Below are positions 1 to 5,348 of a stretch of DNA of 7,312 bases, one piece after another. This DNA comes from Leptolyngbyaceae cyanobacterium CSSed165cm_216. GTDB lineage: Bacteria; Cyanobacteriota; Cyanobacteriia; Phormidesmidales; Phormidesmidaceae. The position numbers were made by a program, and so were the translations under genes. Location of the stretch: the NCBI GenBank assembly GCA_007135385.1, contig SLIY01000432.1, positions 1 to 7,312 on the forward strand, read 5' to 3'. The notes under the pieces are model-generated. The model did not search any database. It saw only the letters and a list, made by a program, of their open reading frames with translations, and had not been told where the DNA came from. Numbering within the stretch: the stretch's first letter is position 1; every line of letters begins with the position of its first letter.

Positions 1-64
1 GGCGATGAACCGTATCAATCACCGATTCCAGGATGTCTTCACGGGTGCGTTTGAGGTTTACCAT
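1..64 (-). CDS. N-terminal fragment of an unidentified protein (runs off left edge)
   Basis: An open minus-strand frame starts with ATG at 64-62 and continues to the window edge without a stop. It gives 21 residues beginning MVNLKRTREDILESVIDTVH, hydrophilic and probably helical. I do not recognise the family from so little. It does not resemble the N-termini I would expect for the usual Nit1-cluster partners (GNAT or AIR-synthase-like proteins), but 21 residues cannot exclude them. No clear Shine-Dalgarno sequence precedes the ATG. Support comes from an extended -10 promoter on the same strand at 149-157, which would leave a leader of about 75 nt. Confidence 0.4.
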   Translation of the reverse strand, partial: MVNLKRTREDILESVIDTVHR

Positions 65-148
65 AGTCAACCCGATACGATGTCGGTTTTGTTTAGAAAA
101 TTACCCTAGCAGGCCGCTGGACACAGCCCCTGATGCTACCAACGGGGG

Positions 149-157
149 ATTATACCA
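149..157 (-). promoter_or_regulatory. Extended -10 promoter for the left-edge gene
   Basis: Read on the minus strand, the sequence is TGGTATAAT: a perfect TATAAT with a TG one base upstream (extended -10). Seventeen bases further upstream, TATAGA at 177-172 is only a weak -35, which an extended -10 can tolerate. Transcription would start near 142 and run toward the ATG at 64. The rest of 65-276 holds the terminator-like hairpin at 248-264 and AT-rich sequence near 210-220. I see no other gene there. Confidence 0.5.
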
Positions 158-247
158 AGTCTAGTTCGAGATCTATAGTTGCCCACAAGCAAAACGCTAA
201 TTTTTAACGGGGCTGCTGAGCTTGAACTGAGTGTAAACCGGAACAAC

Positions 248-264
248 GCCCCAAAAGCTGGGGC
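248..264 (-). terminator. Terminator-like hairpin after the radical SAM gene
   Basis: GCCCCA (248-253) and TGGGGC (259-264) form a perfect 6-bp stem around a 5-nt loop, 12 bp past the stop codon of the radical SAM gene. On the minus strand the stem is followed by GTTGTTCC, so the U-tract is poor. It may act as a weak terminator or as a 3' mRNA-stabilising hairpin. Because the next minus-strand gene has its own promoter, this is the likely end of the nitrilase/radical SAM transcript. Confidence 0.5.
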
Positions 265-276
265 ATTGACCGGATT

Positions 277-1389
277 CTAACGCTCAAAGGTAGACAGGGC
301 TGAGCAGGCCCCACATTTGGCACAGCCCGCCTTAATCCGCTCTGAGGTCATACCTGCGCCCTGCAGTAAGTCACTCACCTGCTGATAGAGGGCAAACATA
401 AACTCAGTGCTGGGGGCCGGATGTTGGGCTAGGGGAGTGTCGGTGATGGGCACAAAGGGCACCACAAAGGGATATACCCCCAGTCGAATCAGGCGATCGC
501 TGGTGGCCACCAGGGTTTCCAGGCTATCCCCCAGCCCTGCCAGCAGGTAGGTACTGACCTGGCCCCAGCCAAACACCTGCACGGCAGCGGCAAAGGCCTC
601 AAAGTAATAGGACACCGGCACTTCAGCCTTGCCAGGCATGATCCGCGCCCGCACCGCGTCGTCCACCGCTTCCAGGTGCATACCCAGACTATCGATACCA
701 GCCGCTTTCATCCGCTGAAACCAGACAAAGTCATCGGGGGGCTCACACTGGGCTTGAATGGGTAGGGATACTCGCCCTTTAATCGCTCGGGCACAGTCGC
801 TCAGGTAGGCGGCCCCGCGATCGCTGGTATGGGGCGTACCAGTGGTCATCACCATGTGCTTCACCCCATCCAGGCGCACGGCGGCAGCAGCCACCTCGGC
901 CAACTGGTCTGGGGTCTTGCGGGCAATGGTGCGATCGCTAGCCAGGGACTTTTCAATTGCACAAAACTGACAGGCCGTGGATTCGTCCCGGTAGCGCATA
1001 CAGGTCTGCTGGACAGTGGTGGCCAACACATCATGGCTGTGGAGCAGAGCGATTTTCCAGTAGGGAATGCCGTCAGCGGTGGTGAGGCTGTAAAACTGGG
1101 GCGGCCTAGGAAAGGAAACCGACCCCAGCGGCTGGCGGCCATAGGTTAGTTCCCCTTGGTCCAGGCCGCAATTTTTCACCCCATAGGGGGACTGACTGGC
1201 GGTTCCAGTGTAGATTGGCACCATCACTGTTGTGCCATCTAGGGTGATGGCTTTGTGATCCGAGGGGCCAGCCCCTCCCTGACGCCCAGCCACCCCGGGA
1301 GTGACCTCTCCCAGGTGTAAGCCCCGGGTTTGCAGTTCCGTAATTAACCGTTGTTGTTCCATGGTGAAGAGAGATGGTTGAGCGAGCAT
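277..1389 (-). CDS. Radical SAM protein, MSMEG_0568/Sll0785 family (Nit1 cluster)
   Basis: This 370-residue protein belongs to the radical SAM family that accompanies Nit1-type nitrilases; the reaction is not established. The iron-sulfur cluster motif is unusual: C130, C140 and C143 form CX9CX2C instead of the standard CX3CX2C. A TIM-barrel-like region follows, with MTTGTPHTSD (about 181-190), QAQCEPP (212-218) and a glycine-rich LLAGLGDS (282-289). The C-terminus carries C356, C359 and C362 (GCAKCGACS), a second CX2CX2C set that may bind an auxiliary cluster or metal. The gene lies 48 bp downstream of the nitrilase on the same strand, so the two are probably co-transcribed. Neither ATG 1389 nor the internal in-frame ATG 1362 (MEQQRLITELQ) has a good ribosome site; I took the longer form. 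Family assignment is strong; enzymatic function is open. Confidence 0.9.
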   Translation of the reverse strand: MLAQPSLFTMEQQRLITELQTRGLHLGEVTPGVAGRQGGAGPSDHKAITLDGTTVMVPIYTGTASQSPYGVKNCGLDQGELTYGRQPLGSVSFPRPPQFYSLTTADGIPYWKIALLHSHDVLATTVQQTCMRYRDESTACQFCAIEKSLASDRTIARKTPDQLAEVAAAAVRLDGVKHMVMTTGTPHTSDRGAAYLSDCARAIKGRVSLPIQAQCEPPDDFVWFQRMKAAGIDSLGMHLEAVDDAVRARIMPGKAEVPVSYYFEAFAAAVQVFGWGQVSTYLLAGLGDSLETLVATSDRLIRLGVYPFVVPFVPITDTPLAQHPAPSTEFMFALYQQVSDLLQGAGMTSERIKAGCAKCGACSALSTFER

Positions 1390-1437
1390 AACATCAAGCG
1401 GACAACAGGCTCAGGGATGGCCCCGCCTGCCGTACGC

Positions 1438-2466
1438 CTAGGACTCCGAGGGGACGGGTTCCAGCAGCGGATCGGAACCGTCTAGCGTGGTTAGGGGGGC
1501 AGGCGCAGCGGCATCGGGAACTGTACGGGCCATGGGCTGCATGACGCTCCACGCCTGTTGATTGACCTGGAGTTGGAGCAGGTCGGGCCGAGCATAGTGG
1601 CCAACGACATCCATCATCCGCTTGCGCTTGACAATCATCGAGAAGTCTAAATCGGCGATCGCCATTCCTTCTTCTGCCGTAATTGGGTCGCCAATGATTT
1701 CCCCTTGCGGGTTAATAATGGCGGTGAAGCAACCCCCCTGGAGAAATTTGTGGTCAGCCTCAACGGTCGTGATTTGCAACCTTTGCTCCGCCGTCAGCCA
1801 ACCGGTGGCATTCACCACAAAACAGCCGGACTCCAGCGCGTGGTGCCGCATCGTCACCTCCATTTGGTCAGCAAAAATTTGCCCCACCATCGAGCCTGGG
1901 AACTGACTACAGTGAATTTGCTCATGCTGGGCCATTAGGCTAAACCGAGCCAAGGGATTGTAATGCTCCCAGCAGGCCAGGGCACCCACCCGACCCACCG
2001 CCGTATCCAAGGCGCGCAGTCCCGCCCCATCCCCCTGGCCCCACACCATGCGTTCGTGGTAGGTGGGCGAGATTTTGCGACGCTTGTGCAGCAGGGTGCC
2101 ATCGGCATCAAAAATCAGTTGGGTGTTGTAAATTGAGCCGCCATCGCGCTCATTCACCCCCAGCACTACTACCATGCCGTAGGAGCGGGCGGCACGACTG
2201 ACCGCATCCACCACCGGCCCTGGTACCGTCACCGCCTCTTCGTAGAGCTGCAGATGGTCCGGCCCCATTTTCACCGGGGGTTGAATGAACGAAAAATAGG
2301 GGTAGTAAGGAATAAATGTCTCTGGAAAAACAATCAGTTGCACCCCCTGTTTGGCAGCGGCGGCGATGGCGTCCAGCACTTTTTCGGTAGTGCCTTCTCG
2401 ACTAAACAGCACCGGACTAATTTGCACCGCTGCTGCTCGAACTGTTTTGGCATAATCCATAGTCAT
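1438..2466 (-). CDS. nit1: Nit1-group nitrilase (Nit6803/Sll0784 type)
   Basis: This 342-residue carbon-nitrogen hydrolase is expected to convert nitriles to the acid plus ammonia in the cytoplasm. The catalytic triad is visible: E49 in FPETFIPYYPYFSF, K131 in KRRKISPTYHERM, and C165 in LACWEHYNPLAR. The WGQGDG segment after the lysine and the CWEHYNPLAR segment are hallmarks of this clade. The N-terminal AAAVQISPVLF strand (about 11-21) and the C-terminal RPDLLQLQVN region agree with a full-length enzyme. The Synechocystis homologue Nit6803 is known to hydrolyse dinitriles, and related Nit1C clusters have been linked to cyanide assimilation. Start: ATG 2466 has a weak AGG eight bases upstream; ATG 2460 is also possible. 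It is the promoter-proximal gene of a pair with the radical SAM gene. The native substrate is unknown. Confidence 0.95.
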   Translation of the reverse strand: MTMDYAKTVRAAAVQISPVLFSREGTTEKVLDAIAAAAKQGVQLIVFPETFIPYYPYFSFIQPPVKMGPDHLQLYEEAVTVPGPVVDAVSRAARSYGMVVVLGVNERDGGSIYNTQLIFDADGTLLHKRRKISPTYHERMVWGQGDGAGLRALDTAVGRVGALACWEHYNPLARFSLMAQHEQIHCSQFPGSMVGQIFADQMEVTMRHHALESGCFVVNATGWLTAEQRLQITTVEADHKFLQGGCFTAIINPQGEIIGDPITAEEGMAIADLDFSMIVKRKRMMDVVGHYARPDLLQLQVNQQAWSVMQPMARTVPDAAAPAPLTTLDGSDPLLEPVPSES

Positions 2467-2530
2467 TGTTTGAACCTGATGAACAAAAACACAACGCCGT
2501 CAAGCCAAGAATACGAGGGCAGAAGGCAGA

Positions 2531-2578
2531 GGGCAGAAGCATGCCCTGAGCTTGTCGAAGGGGCAGAAGCATGCCCTG
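2531..2578. repeat. Perfect 18-bp direct repeat, spacing 30 bp, each copy a hairpin
   Basis: GGGCAGAAGCATGCCCTG occurs at 2531-2548 and 2561-2578 without mismatch. Inside each copy GGGCA pairs with TGCCC around a 6-nt loop. The 12 bp between the copies, with the last bases of copy one, form the CCCTGAGCTTGTCGAAGGG motif, a short repeat family found dispersed in many bacterial genomes. The arrangement suggests a duplication of one mobile repeat unit. Confidence 0.85.
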
Positions 2579-2616
2579 TTCGCGCAGCGACCCCAGACGA
2601 TGTCCTGAGCTTGTCG
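2545..2616. repeat. CCTGAGCTTGTCG repeat, two copies
   Basis: The 13-mer CCTGAGCTTGTCG is present at 2545-2557 and 2604-2616. In copy one it is flanked as CCCT...AGGG; in copy two the flanks form TCCTG...CAGGA, a perfect 5-bp stem. The changed but still complementary flanks suggest that the pairing is maintained, as in REP-like elements. Confidence 0.75.
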
Positions 2617-2738
2617 CAGGAGGGGCAACTTGTCGTTTCGCAAGCGACATGAAACGCGAAGCGCCTCCAAAGGAGGAAGGGGCAGAAGGTAGAAGGCAAG
2701 CCGTGCCAGGGGTTACGCTTGCATAAATCAGCGGAGCT

Positions 2739-2774
2739 TTTTTGTGATTGAGTACTCGTGCTTAATCGCAAAAA
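2739..2774 (+). other. 14-bp RNA hairpin in the divergent intergenic region
   Basis: TTTTTGTGATTGAG (2739-2752) pairs with CTTAATCGCAAAAA (2761-2774) around an 8-nt loop. As plus-strand RNA all 14 positions pair, two of them as G-U wobbles; as minus-strand RNA those two become A-C mismatches. No U-tract follows on the plus strand. An 8-bp palindrome GAGTACTC (2750-2757) overlaps the loop. It could be a small-RNA stem, a remnant of an inverted-repeat element, or a DNA site. Confidence 0.55.
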
Positions 2775-2903
2775 CTGGTCAGCCAGGCCTAATGCCCGAC
2801 ACCTAGCGCCCTAAATTAAGAGGTGCTATATCCTGGCTATACAGCCCTAGCTATTCAGACATTAGAGCCATGACCAGAAATTCCCTGTCACCCAAGCAGC
2901 CTT

Positions 2904-2925
2904 GATCTATCAATGATCTGTCAAT
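2904..2925. repeat. 11-bp tandem repeat GATCTRTCAAT
   Basis: GATCTATCAAT (2904-2914) is followed directly by GATCTGTCAAT (2915-2925), one mismatch apart. The 11-bp period matches one turn of the DNA helix, as in paired protein-binding sites. It lies about 190 bp upstream of the NtcA site. Apart from this and the small ATACT-type boxes, I see nothing coding in 2700-3186. Confidence 0.5.
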
Positions 2926-3110
2926 AGCTTAAATACTGTGGGTTTATCCCTACCGACGCCCCATGCCTGACAACACAGAGACGGCCCGAGTCGGCGGTCA
3001 GCATGTCCCGTCTTTATCAGTTCAACCTATCACAACCCGCCGGTTTTTTAGCATGACTTCCCCGAACGGCTATCCAGCTGAGTATAGTGCCTTGGGCAAG
3101 GGCCTCGTTC

Positions 3111-3153
3111 TGTATCTCTGCATACAGCTTTTACGGCTCGGTTTGCCTAACCT
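3111..3153 (+). promoter_or_regulatory. Class II NtcA-activated promoter of the osmC gene
   Basis: TGTATCTCTGCATACA (3111-3126) is a full NtcA palindrome: GTA (3112-3114), eight bases, TAC (3123-3125). Exactly 22 bases later comes TAACCT (3148-3153), matching TAN3T. The whole fits GTAN8TACN22TAN3T, the established layout of NtcA-activated promoters in cyanobacteria, in which NtcA replaces the -35 box. Transcription should start near 3160, giving a leader of about 27 nt before the ATG at 3187. This predicts induction of the downstream genes when nitrogen is scarce. Confidence 0.85.
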
Positions 3154-3186
3154 TGATTTAGATAGACTTTTCTATTTGGTAAGACC

Positions 3187-3708
3187 ATGGCAAATATAAC
3201 CACCTCCTTGACCCCCATTCCCGCTGACGGATTGAAAGATCTGGGGGAAAAGAACCGGGCTAACCCGGCTGATAAGACCTTGACGGTTAAAACCGTTTGC
3301 GAAGGCAAATTTCGCAGCCTCAATTTTGCCCGCGATCTCTCGCCTTTTGTGATCGACGAGCCCCCTGGGTTGCTGGGGGACAACACCGCCCCTAACCCCT
3401 CGGAAATTGTGCTGGGGGCGTTTGGGTCTTGCCTGGCGGTTGGGTTGCAGGCCAATGCCGCTGCTCGGGGCATTACCCTGACCAAGTTGGAAATTACCCT
3501 GGAAGGGGACATTAATATCACTAGCACCTGGGGCACTGGCGAGCTGGCCAAACCCCAAATTGGCTTCACCGATGTGCGGGTGAAGGTGGATATTGACGGC
3601 AATACCTCTCAGGAAGAACTGGCGGACATGGTGGCCCATGCCAACGAGTGGTCGCCGGTGTCTGCCACGCTGCGGAATCCGATGCCCGTTGCAGTGGAGA
3701 TGGTGTAA
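3187..3708 (+). CDS. OsmC-family protein lacking the second catalytic cysteine
   Basis: This 173-residue cytoplasmic protein has the OsmC/Ohr fold, whose members are usually thiol peroxidases that reduce organic hydroperoxides using two cysteines. The first is present: C82 in PSEIVLGAFGSCLAVGLQ (71-88), preceded by the usual DEPPGLLGDNTAPNP segment (57-71) and followed by the helix AAARGI and strand LEITLEGDIN (101-110). At the position of the second cysteine (normally CPVS) the sequence is W155-S156-P157-V158-S159, so Ser replaces Cys. The only other cysteine is C38 near the N-terminus. It may work with one cysteine and an outside thiol, or have a non-peroxidase role. ATG 3187 fits the promoter at 3111-3153; the Shine-Dalgarno sequence is weak. 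It is the first gene downstream of the NtcA promoter, with the flavoprotein 210 bp behind. Confidence 0.9.
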   Translation: MANITTSLTPIPADGLKDLGEKNRANPADKTLTVKTVCEGKFRSLNFARDLSPFVIDEPPGLLGDNTAPNPSEIVLGAFGSCLAVGLQANAAARGITLTKLEITLEGDINITSTWGTGELAKPQIGFTDVRVKVDIDGNTSQEELADMVAHANEWSPVSATLRNPMPVAVEMV

Positions 3709-3723
3709 GACCTGTTCCCCTTG

Positions 3724-3759
3724 TCCCAGGAAGGAGCATGATCCCAGGAAGGAGCATGG
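3724..3759 (+). repeat. 18-bp tandem duplication between osmC and the flavoprotein gene
   Basis: TCCCAGGAAGGAGCATG is present at 3724-3740 and again at 3742-3758, with a period of 18 bp; only the eighteenth base differs (A or G). The unit contains a Shine-Dalgarno-like AAGGAG followed by ATG three bases on, but the frames opened there are short and lack a recognisable product. It overlaps the left arm of the hairpin at 3744-3789. Confidence 0.8.
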
Positions 3760-3789
3760 ATGGCCCGATCCAGATACCTCCTTCCCTGG
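3744..3789 (+). other. Extended intercistronic hairpin after osmC
   Basis: CCAGGAAGGAG (3744-3754) pairs with CTCCTTCCCTGG (3778-3789) with one bulged C. Inside it TGGAT (3757-3761) pairs with ATCCA (3768-3772) around GGCCCG. The first copy of the tandem repeat (3726-3736) can pair with the same right arm, so two alternative folds exist. No U-run follows, so this is more likely an mRNA processing or stability element, or an attenuator, than a simple terminator. The remaining 3790-3918 has no feature I can name and no clear second promoter. Confidence 0.55.
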
Positions 3790-3918
3790 CCGACCTAACC
3801 TGATGTTGTCCTGAGATGGCTCGGCCCCTAGACAGTCCGGTTTGAGGCCCTGTGTCGATGACGCTGTGTTGAAGACGAGTGCTGACAAGATACGTTGAGA
3901 GACTGTGACCTGACTTTA

Positions 3919-5085
3919 ATGATGCAAACACTAGAATCCGCACCTTTGCAGAATACCCCGCTGACCCATAATGCAGCCCTAGCCCCTGTTCGGTCAGTGG
4001 TGCAAAGGGCATTGGTGCCCAAGGTGCAAGATATTGACTTAAATGGGGAGTATCCGACCACAATTTTGACCCAGTTGGGTGAGGCTGGGGCTTTTGCCCA
4101 TGGGGTATCGCCGCAGTTTGGCGGTACGGGGCTGGGTCTGAAAGCCGCGATTCAGGCGATTGAAGAGATTTCTAAAGTCTGTGTGTCAACTGGATTTATG
4201 GCCTGGTGCCAGGTGGCCTGTACCTGGTATCTGCAAAATACCGATAATACGGCCCTGGCGTCAGCGTTTTTGCCAGACATTGCAGCGGGCCGTAAGCTGG
4301 CGGGTACCGGGCTGTCTAACCCGATGAAGCACTTTGCCGATATTGAAAAAATTGCCCTAACGGCGGTGCCAGTGGAGGGTGGGTTTGAAATTAGCGGCAT
4401 GTTGCCTTGGGTGTCTAACCTAGGGCCAGGTCATGAATTTGGGGTGGCGGCAAAAATTGCCGACAGCGACGAGTATTTGATGGCCATCGTCTCTGATGCC
4501 TTAGAGGGGATGACCCTACGCTGCAATGCCCACTTTATTGCCCTGGAGGGCACCGGCACCTATAGCTGTGTGTTCCGCAAGGTATTTGTGCCCCACTCCA
4601 GAATCTTAGCGGCCCCCTGTGAAGCTTACGTGCGCTGTATTCGGCCTGGGTTTATGCTCACCCAGGTGGGTATGGGGTTGGGGCTGGTGGATAGCTGCAT
4701 CGAGTTGATCCAGCGATCGAATCAGCGCCTGGGTCACGTGAACCAGTTTTTAGAGGACCAGGCGGATGATCTGGAGCTAGATTTGCAGGTAGCCCGCGAT
4801 CGCACCTATGCTTTGGCCGATCGCCTGGATAGCTGCCAGGACAGTGCCGAGGATATGGCCCTGATGCGGGAGGTGATTCAAGCTCGCATTGCAGGGTCAG
4901 AGTTATCTCTGCGGGCGGCCCAATCTGCCATGCTCCATGCTGGCGCCAGGGCCTATGTCCATGGCAGCGCCCCAGAGCGAAAGCTGCGGGAGGCGTACTT
5001 TGTCGCCATTGTCACCCCGGCCCTGAAGCACTTGAAAAAGCTGTTGAATTCGTTGCCAGAACCTGCCCTGGCCAGCAGTTTGTAG
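3919..5085 (+). CDS. Acyl-CoA-dehydrogenase-fold flavoprotein, possibly a flavin monooxygenase
   Basis: The 388 residues show the three-part ACAD layout. The helical N-terminus (about 15-120) includes FGGTGLGLKAAIQAIEEISK. The middle beta domain (about 125-230) includes GFEISGMLPWVSNLGPG. The C-terminal helical bundle includes GSELSLRAAQSAMLHAGARAYVHGS in segments at 327-350. The usual CxTEPxxGSD flavin/substrate loop is replaced by GTGLSNPMKHF (129-139). The C-terminal segment that normally carries the catalytic Glu (YEGTxxI) reads REAYFVAIVTPALKHLKKLL (358-376) with no equivalent Glu. This suggests an oxygenase-like member, as in the DszC or amine N-hydroxylase branches, rather than a beta-oxidation enzyme; that is inference. 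A TTG frame extends to 3895, but the paired ATGs at 3919 and 3922 are better starts. It is probably co-transcribed with osmC and so under NtcA; a terminator follows. Confidence 0.85.
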   Translation: MMQTLESAPLQNTPLTHNAALAPVRSVVQRALVPKVQDIDLNGEYPTTILTQLGEAGAFAHGVSPQFGGTGLGLKAAIQAIEEISKVCVSTGFMAWCQVACTWYLQNTDNTALASAFLPDIAAGRKLAGTGLSNPMKHFADIEKIALTAVPVEGGFEISGMLPWVSNLGPGHEFGVAAKIADSDEYLMAIVSDALEGMTLRCNAHFIALEGTGTYSCVFRKVFVPHSRILAAPCEAYVRCIRPGFMLTQVGMGLGLVDSCIELIQRSNQRLGHVNQFLEDQADDLELDLQVARDRTYALADRLDSCQDSAEDMALMREVIQARIAGSELSLRAAQSAMLHAGARAYVHGSAPERKLREAYFVAIVTPALKHLKKLLNSLPEPALASSL

Positions 5086-5135
5086 AGGGTTGGTTGATGG
5101 ATGATGGGGGTCAAAGCCTCCACAGGCAAACCATG

Positions 5136-5170
5136 GCAGCAGGACTGGCTAACCCTGCTGCATAACTTTT
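5136..5170 (+). terminator. Rho-independent terminator after the flavoprotein gene
   Basis: GCAGCAGG (5136-5143) and CCTGCTGC (5154-5161) form a perfect 8-bp stem with a 10-nt loop, followed by ATAACTTTT. The stem is 50 bp past the stop codon. It should close the osmC-flavoprotein transcript and separate it from the ABC importer operon. The T-run is short, so termination may be incomplete. Confidence 0.65.
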
Positions 5171-5184
5171 ATCATTAACTTATG

Positions 5185-5198
5185 GCGATGATCATCGC
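5185..5198. promoter_or_regulatory. Perfect 14-bp palindrome upstream of the ABC operon
   Basis: GCGATGATCATCGC is a perfect 14-bp dyad with no spacer, located 151 bp upstream of the ATPase start. It could be an operator for the importer operon. A second small stem, CTGCG/CGCAG (5204-5208, 5214-5218), lies next to it. I find no convincing -35/-10 pair and no NtcA site between 5171 and 5348. No riboswitch class is recognisable. Confidence 0.4.
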
Positions 5199-5348
5199 TG
5201 CCCCTGCGGATCTCGCAGCTCGAGTTTTGCAAGCAGTCTGGGGGCAAAGAAAGGGAAAAATCTAGGGCCTTTGCCCGATTCTGGCTTGGCCTGGGCCTAT
5301 TTCTGCTGGTGGCTGTTATGGTAGTCTCCAAGTCTTTTGTCTCTAGCG

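Larger units (their letters stand above)
2515..2700. repeat. Mosaic of degenerate heptamers and short palindromic repeats
   Basis: This intergenic stretch starts with 7-bp units GAGGGCA, GAAGGCA, GAGGGCA, GAAGCAT (2515-2542) and ends with similar units (GGCAGAAGGTAGAAGGCA, 2681-2698). This resembles the short tandemly repeated heptamers common between cyanobacterial genes. Between them lie an 18-bp direct repeat, a CCTGAGCTTGTCG repeat, and three hairpins: TCCTG/CAGGA (2603-2607, 2617-2621), CGTTTC/GAAACG (2634-2639, 2651-2656) and CCTCC/GGAGG (2664-2668, 2672-2676). TGTCG/CGACA (2631-2635, 2645-2649) competes with the second of these. Open frames through this stretch are repeat-derived and I do not call them genes. 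The island lies 48 bp upstream of the nitrilase start and would be in its leader if transcription begins farther upstream. Confidence 0.85.

Noticed and set aside
2515..2700. CRISPR array
   Set aside because: The repeats are too short, unevenly spaced and partly palindromic, and there are no unique spacers of constant length or cas genes.
2724..2765. Possible NtcA site for the nitrilase (TTA-N8-TAC on the minus strand, 2765-2752)
   Set aside because: The first half-site is TTA rather than GTA and no TAN3T box lies 22-23 bases downstream. It is better explained by the hairpin at 2739-2774.
2417..2771. Minus- and plus-strand open frames across the repeat island
   Set aside because: Their low-complexity translations (repeated SSGHAS- and QGMLLP-like stretches) come from the short repeats, and they overlap the nitrilase start. 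They are not genes.
2824..2845. Imperfect palindrome GCTATA...GCTATACAGC as another NtcA-like or -10 element
   Set aside because: On the minus strand it reads GTA-N8-ATA, missing the TAC half-site, and there is no paired promoter box at a normal distance.
3033..3049. AACC-CGCC-GGTT followed by a T-run, resembling a small terminator
   Set aside because: The stem has only 4 bp and there is no upstream plus-strand gene to terminate.
2963..3199. Plus-strand open frame of 78 codons overlapping the osmC start
   Set aside because: It spans the NtcA promoter, overlaps the osmC start by 13 bp, has no ribosome site and no recognisable domain. Transcription from the NtcA promoter would begin inside it.
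3895..3918. TTG start extending the flavoprotein by eight residues
   Set aside because: No ribosome site favours TTG, and paired ATG codons at 3919 and 3922 begin the protein more plausibly.
3566..4063. Long minus-strand open frames over osmC and the start of the flavoprotein gene
   Set aside because: They mirror the coding strand of two well-supported genes, and their translations show no domain.
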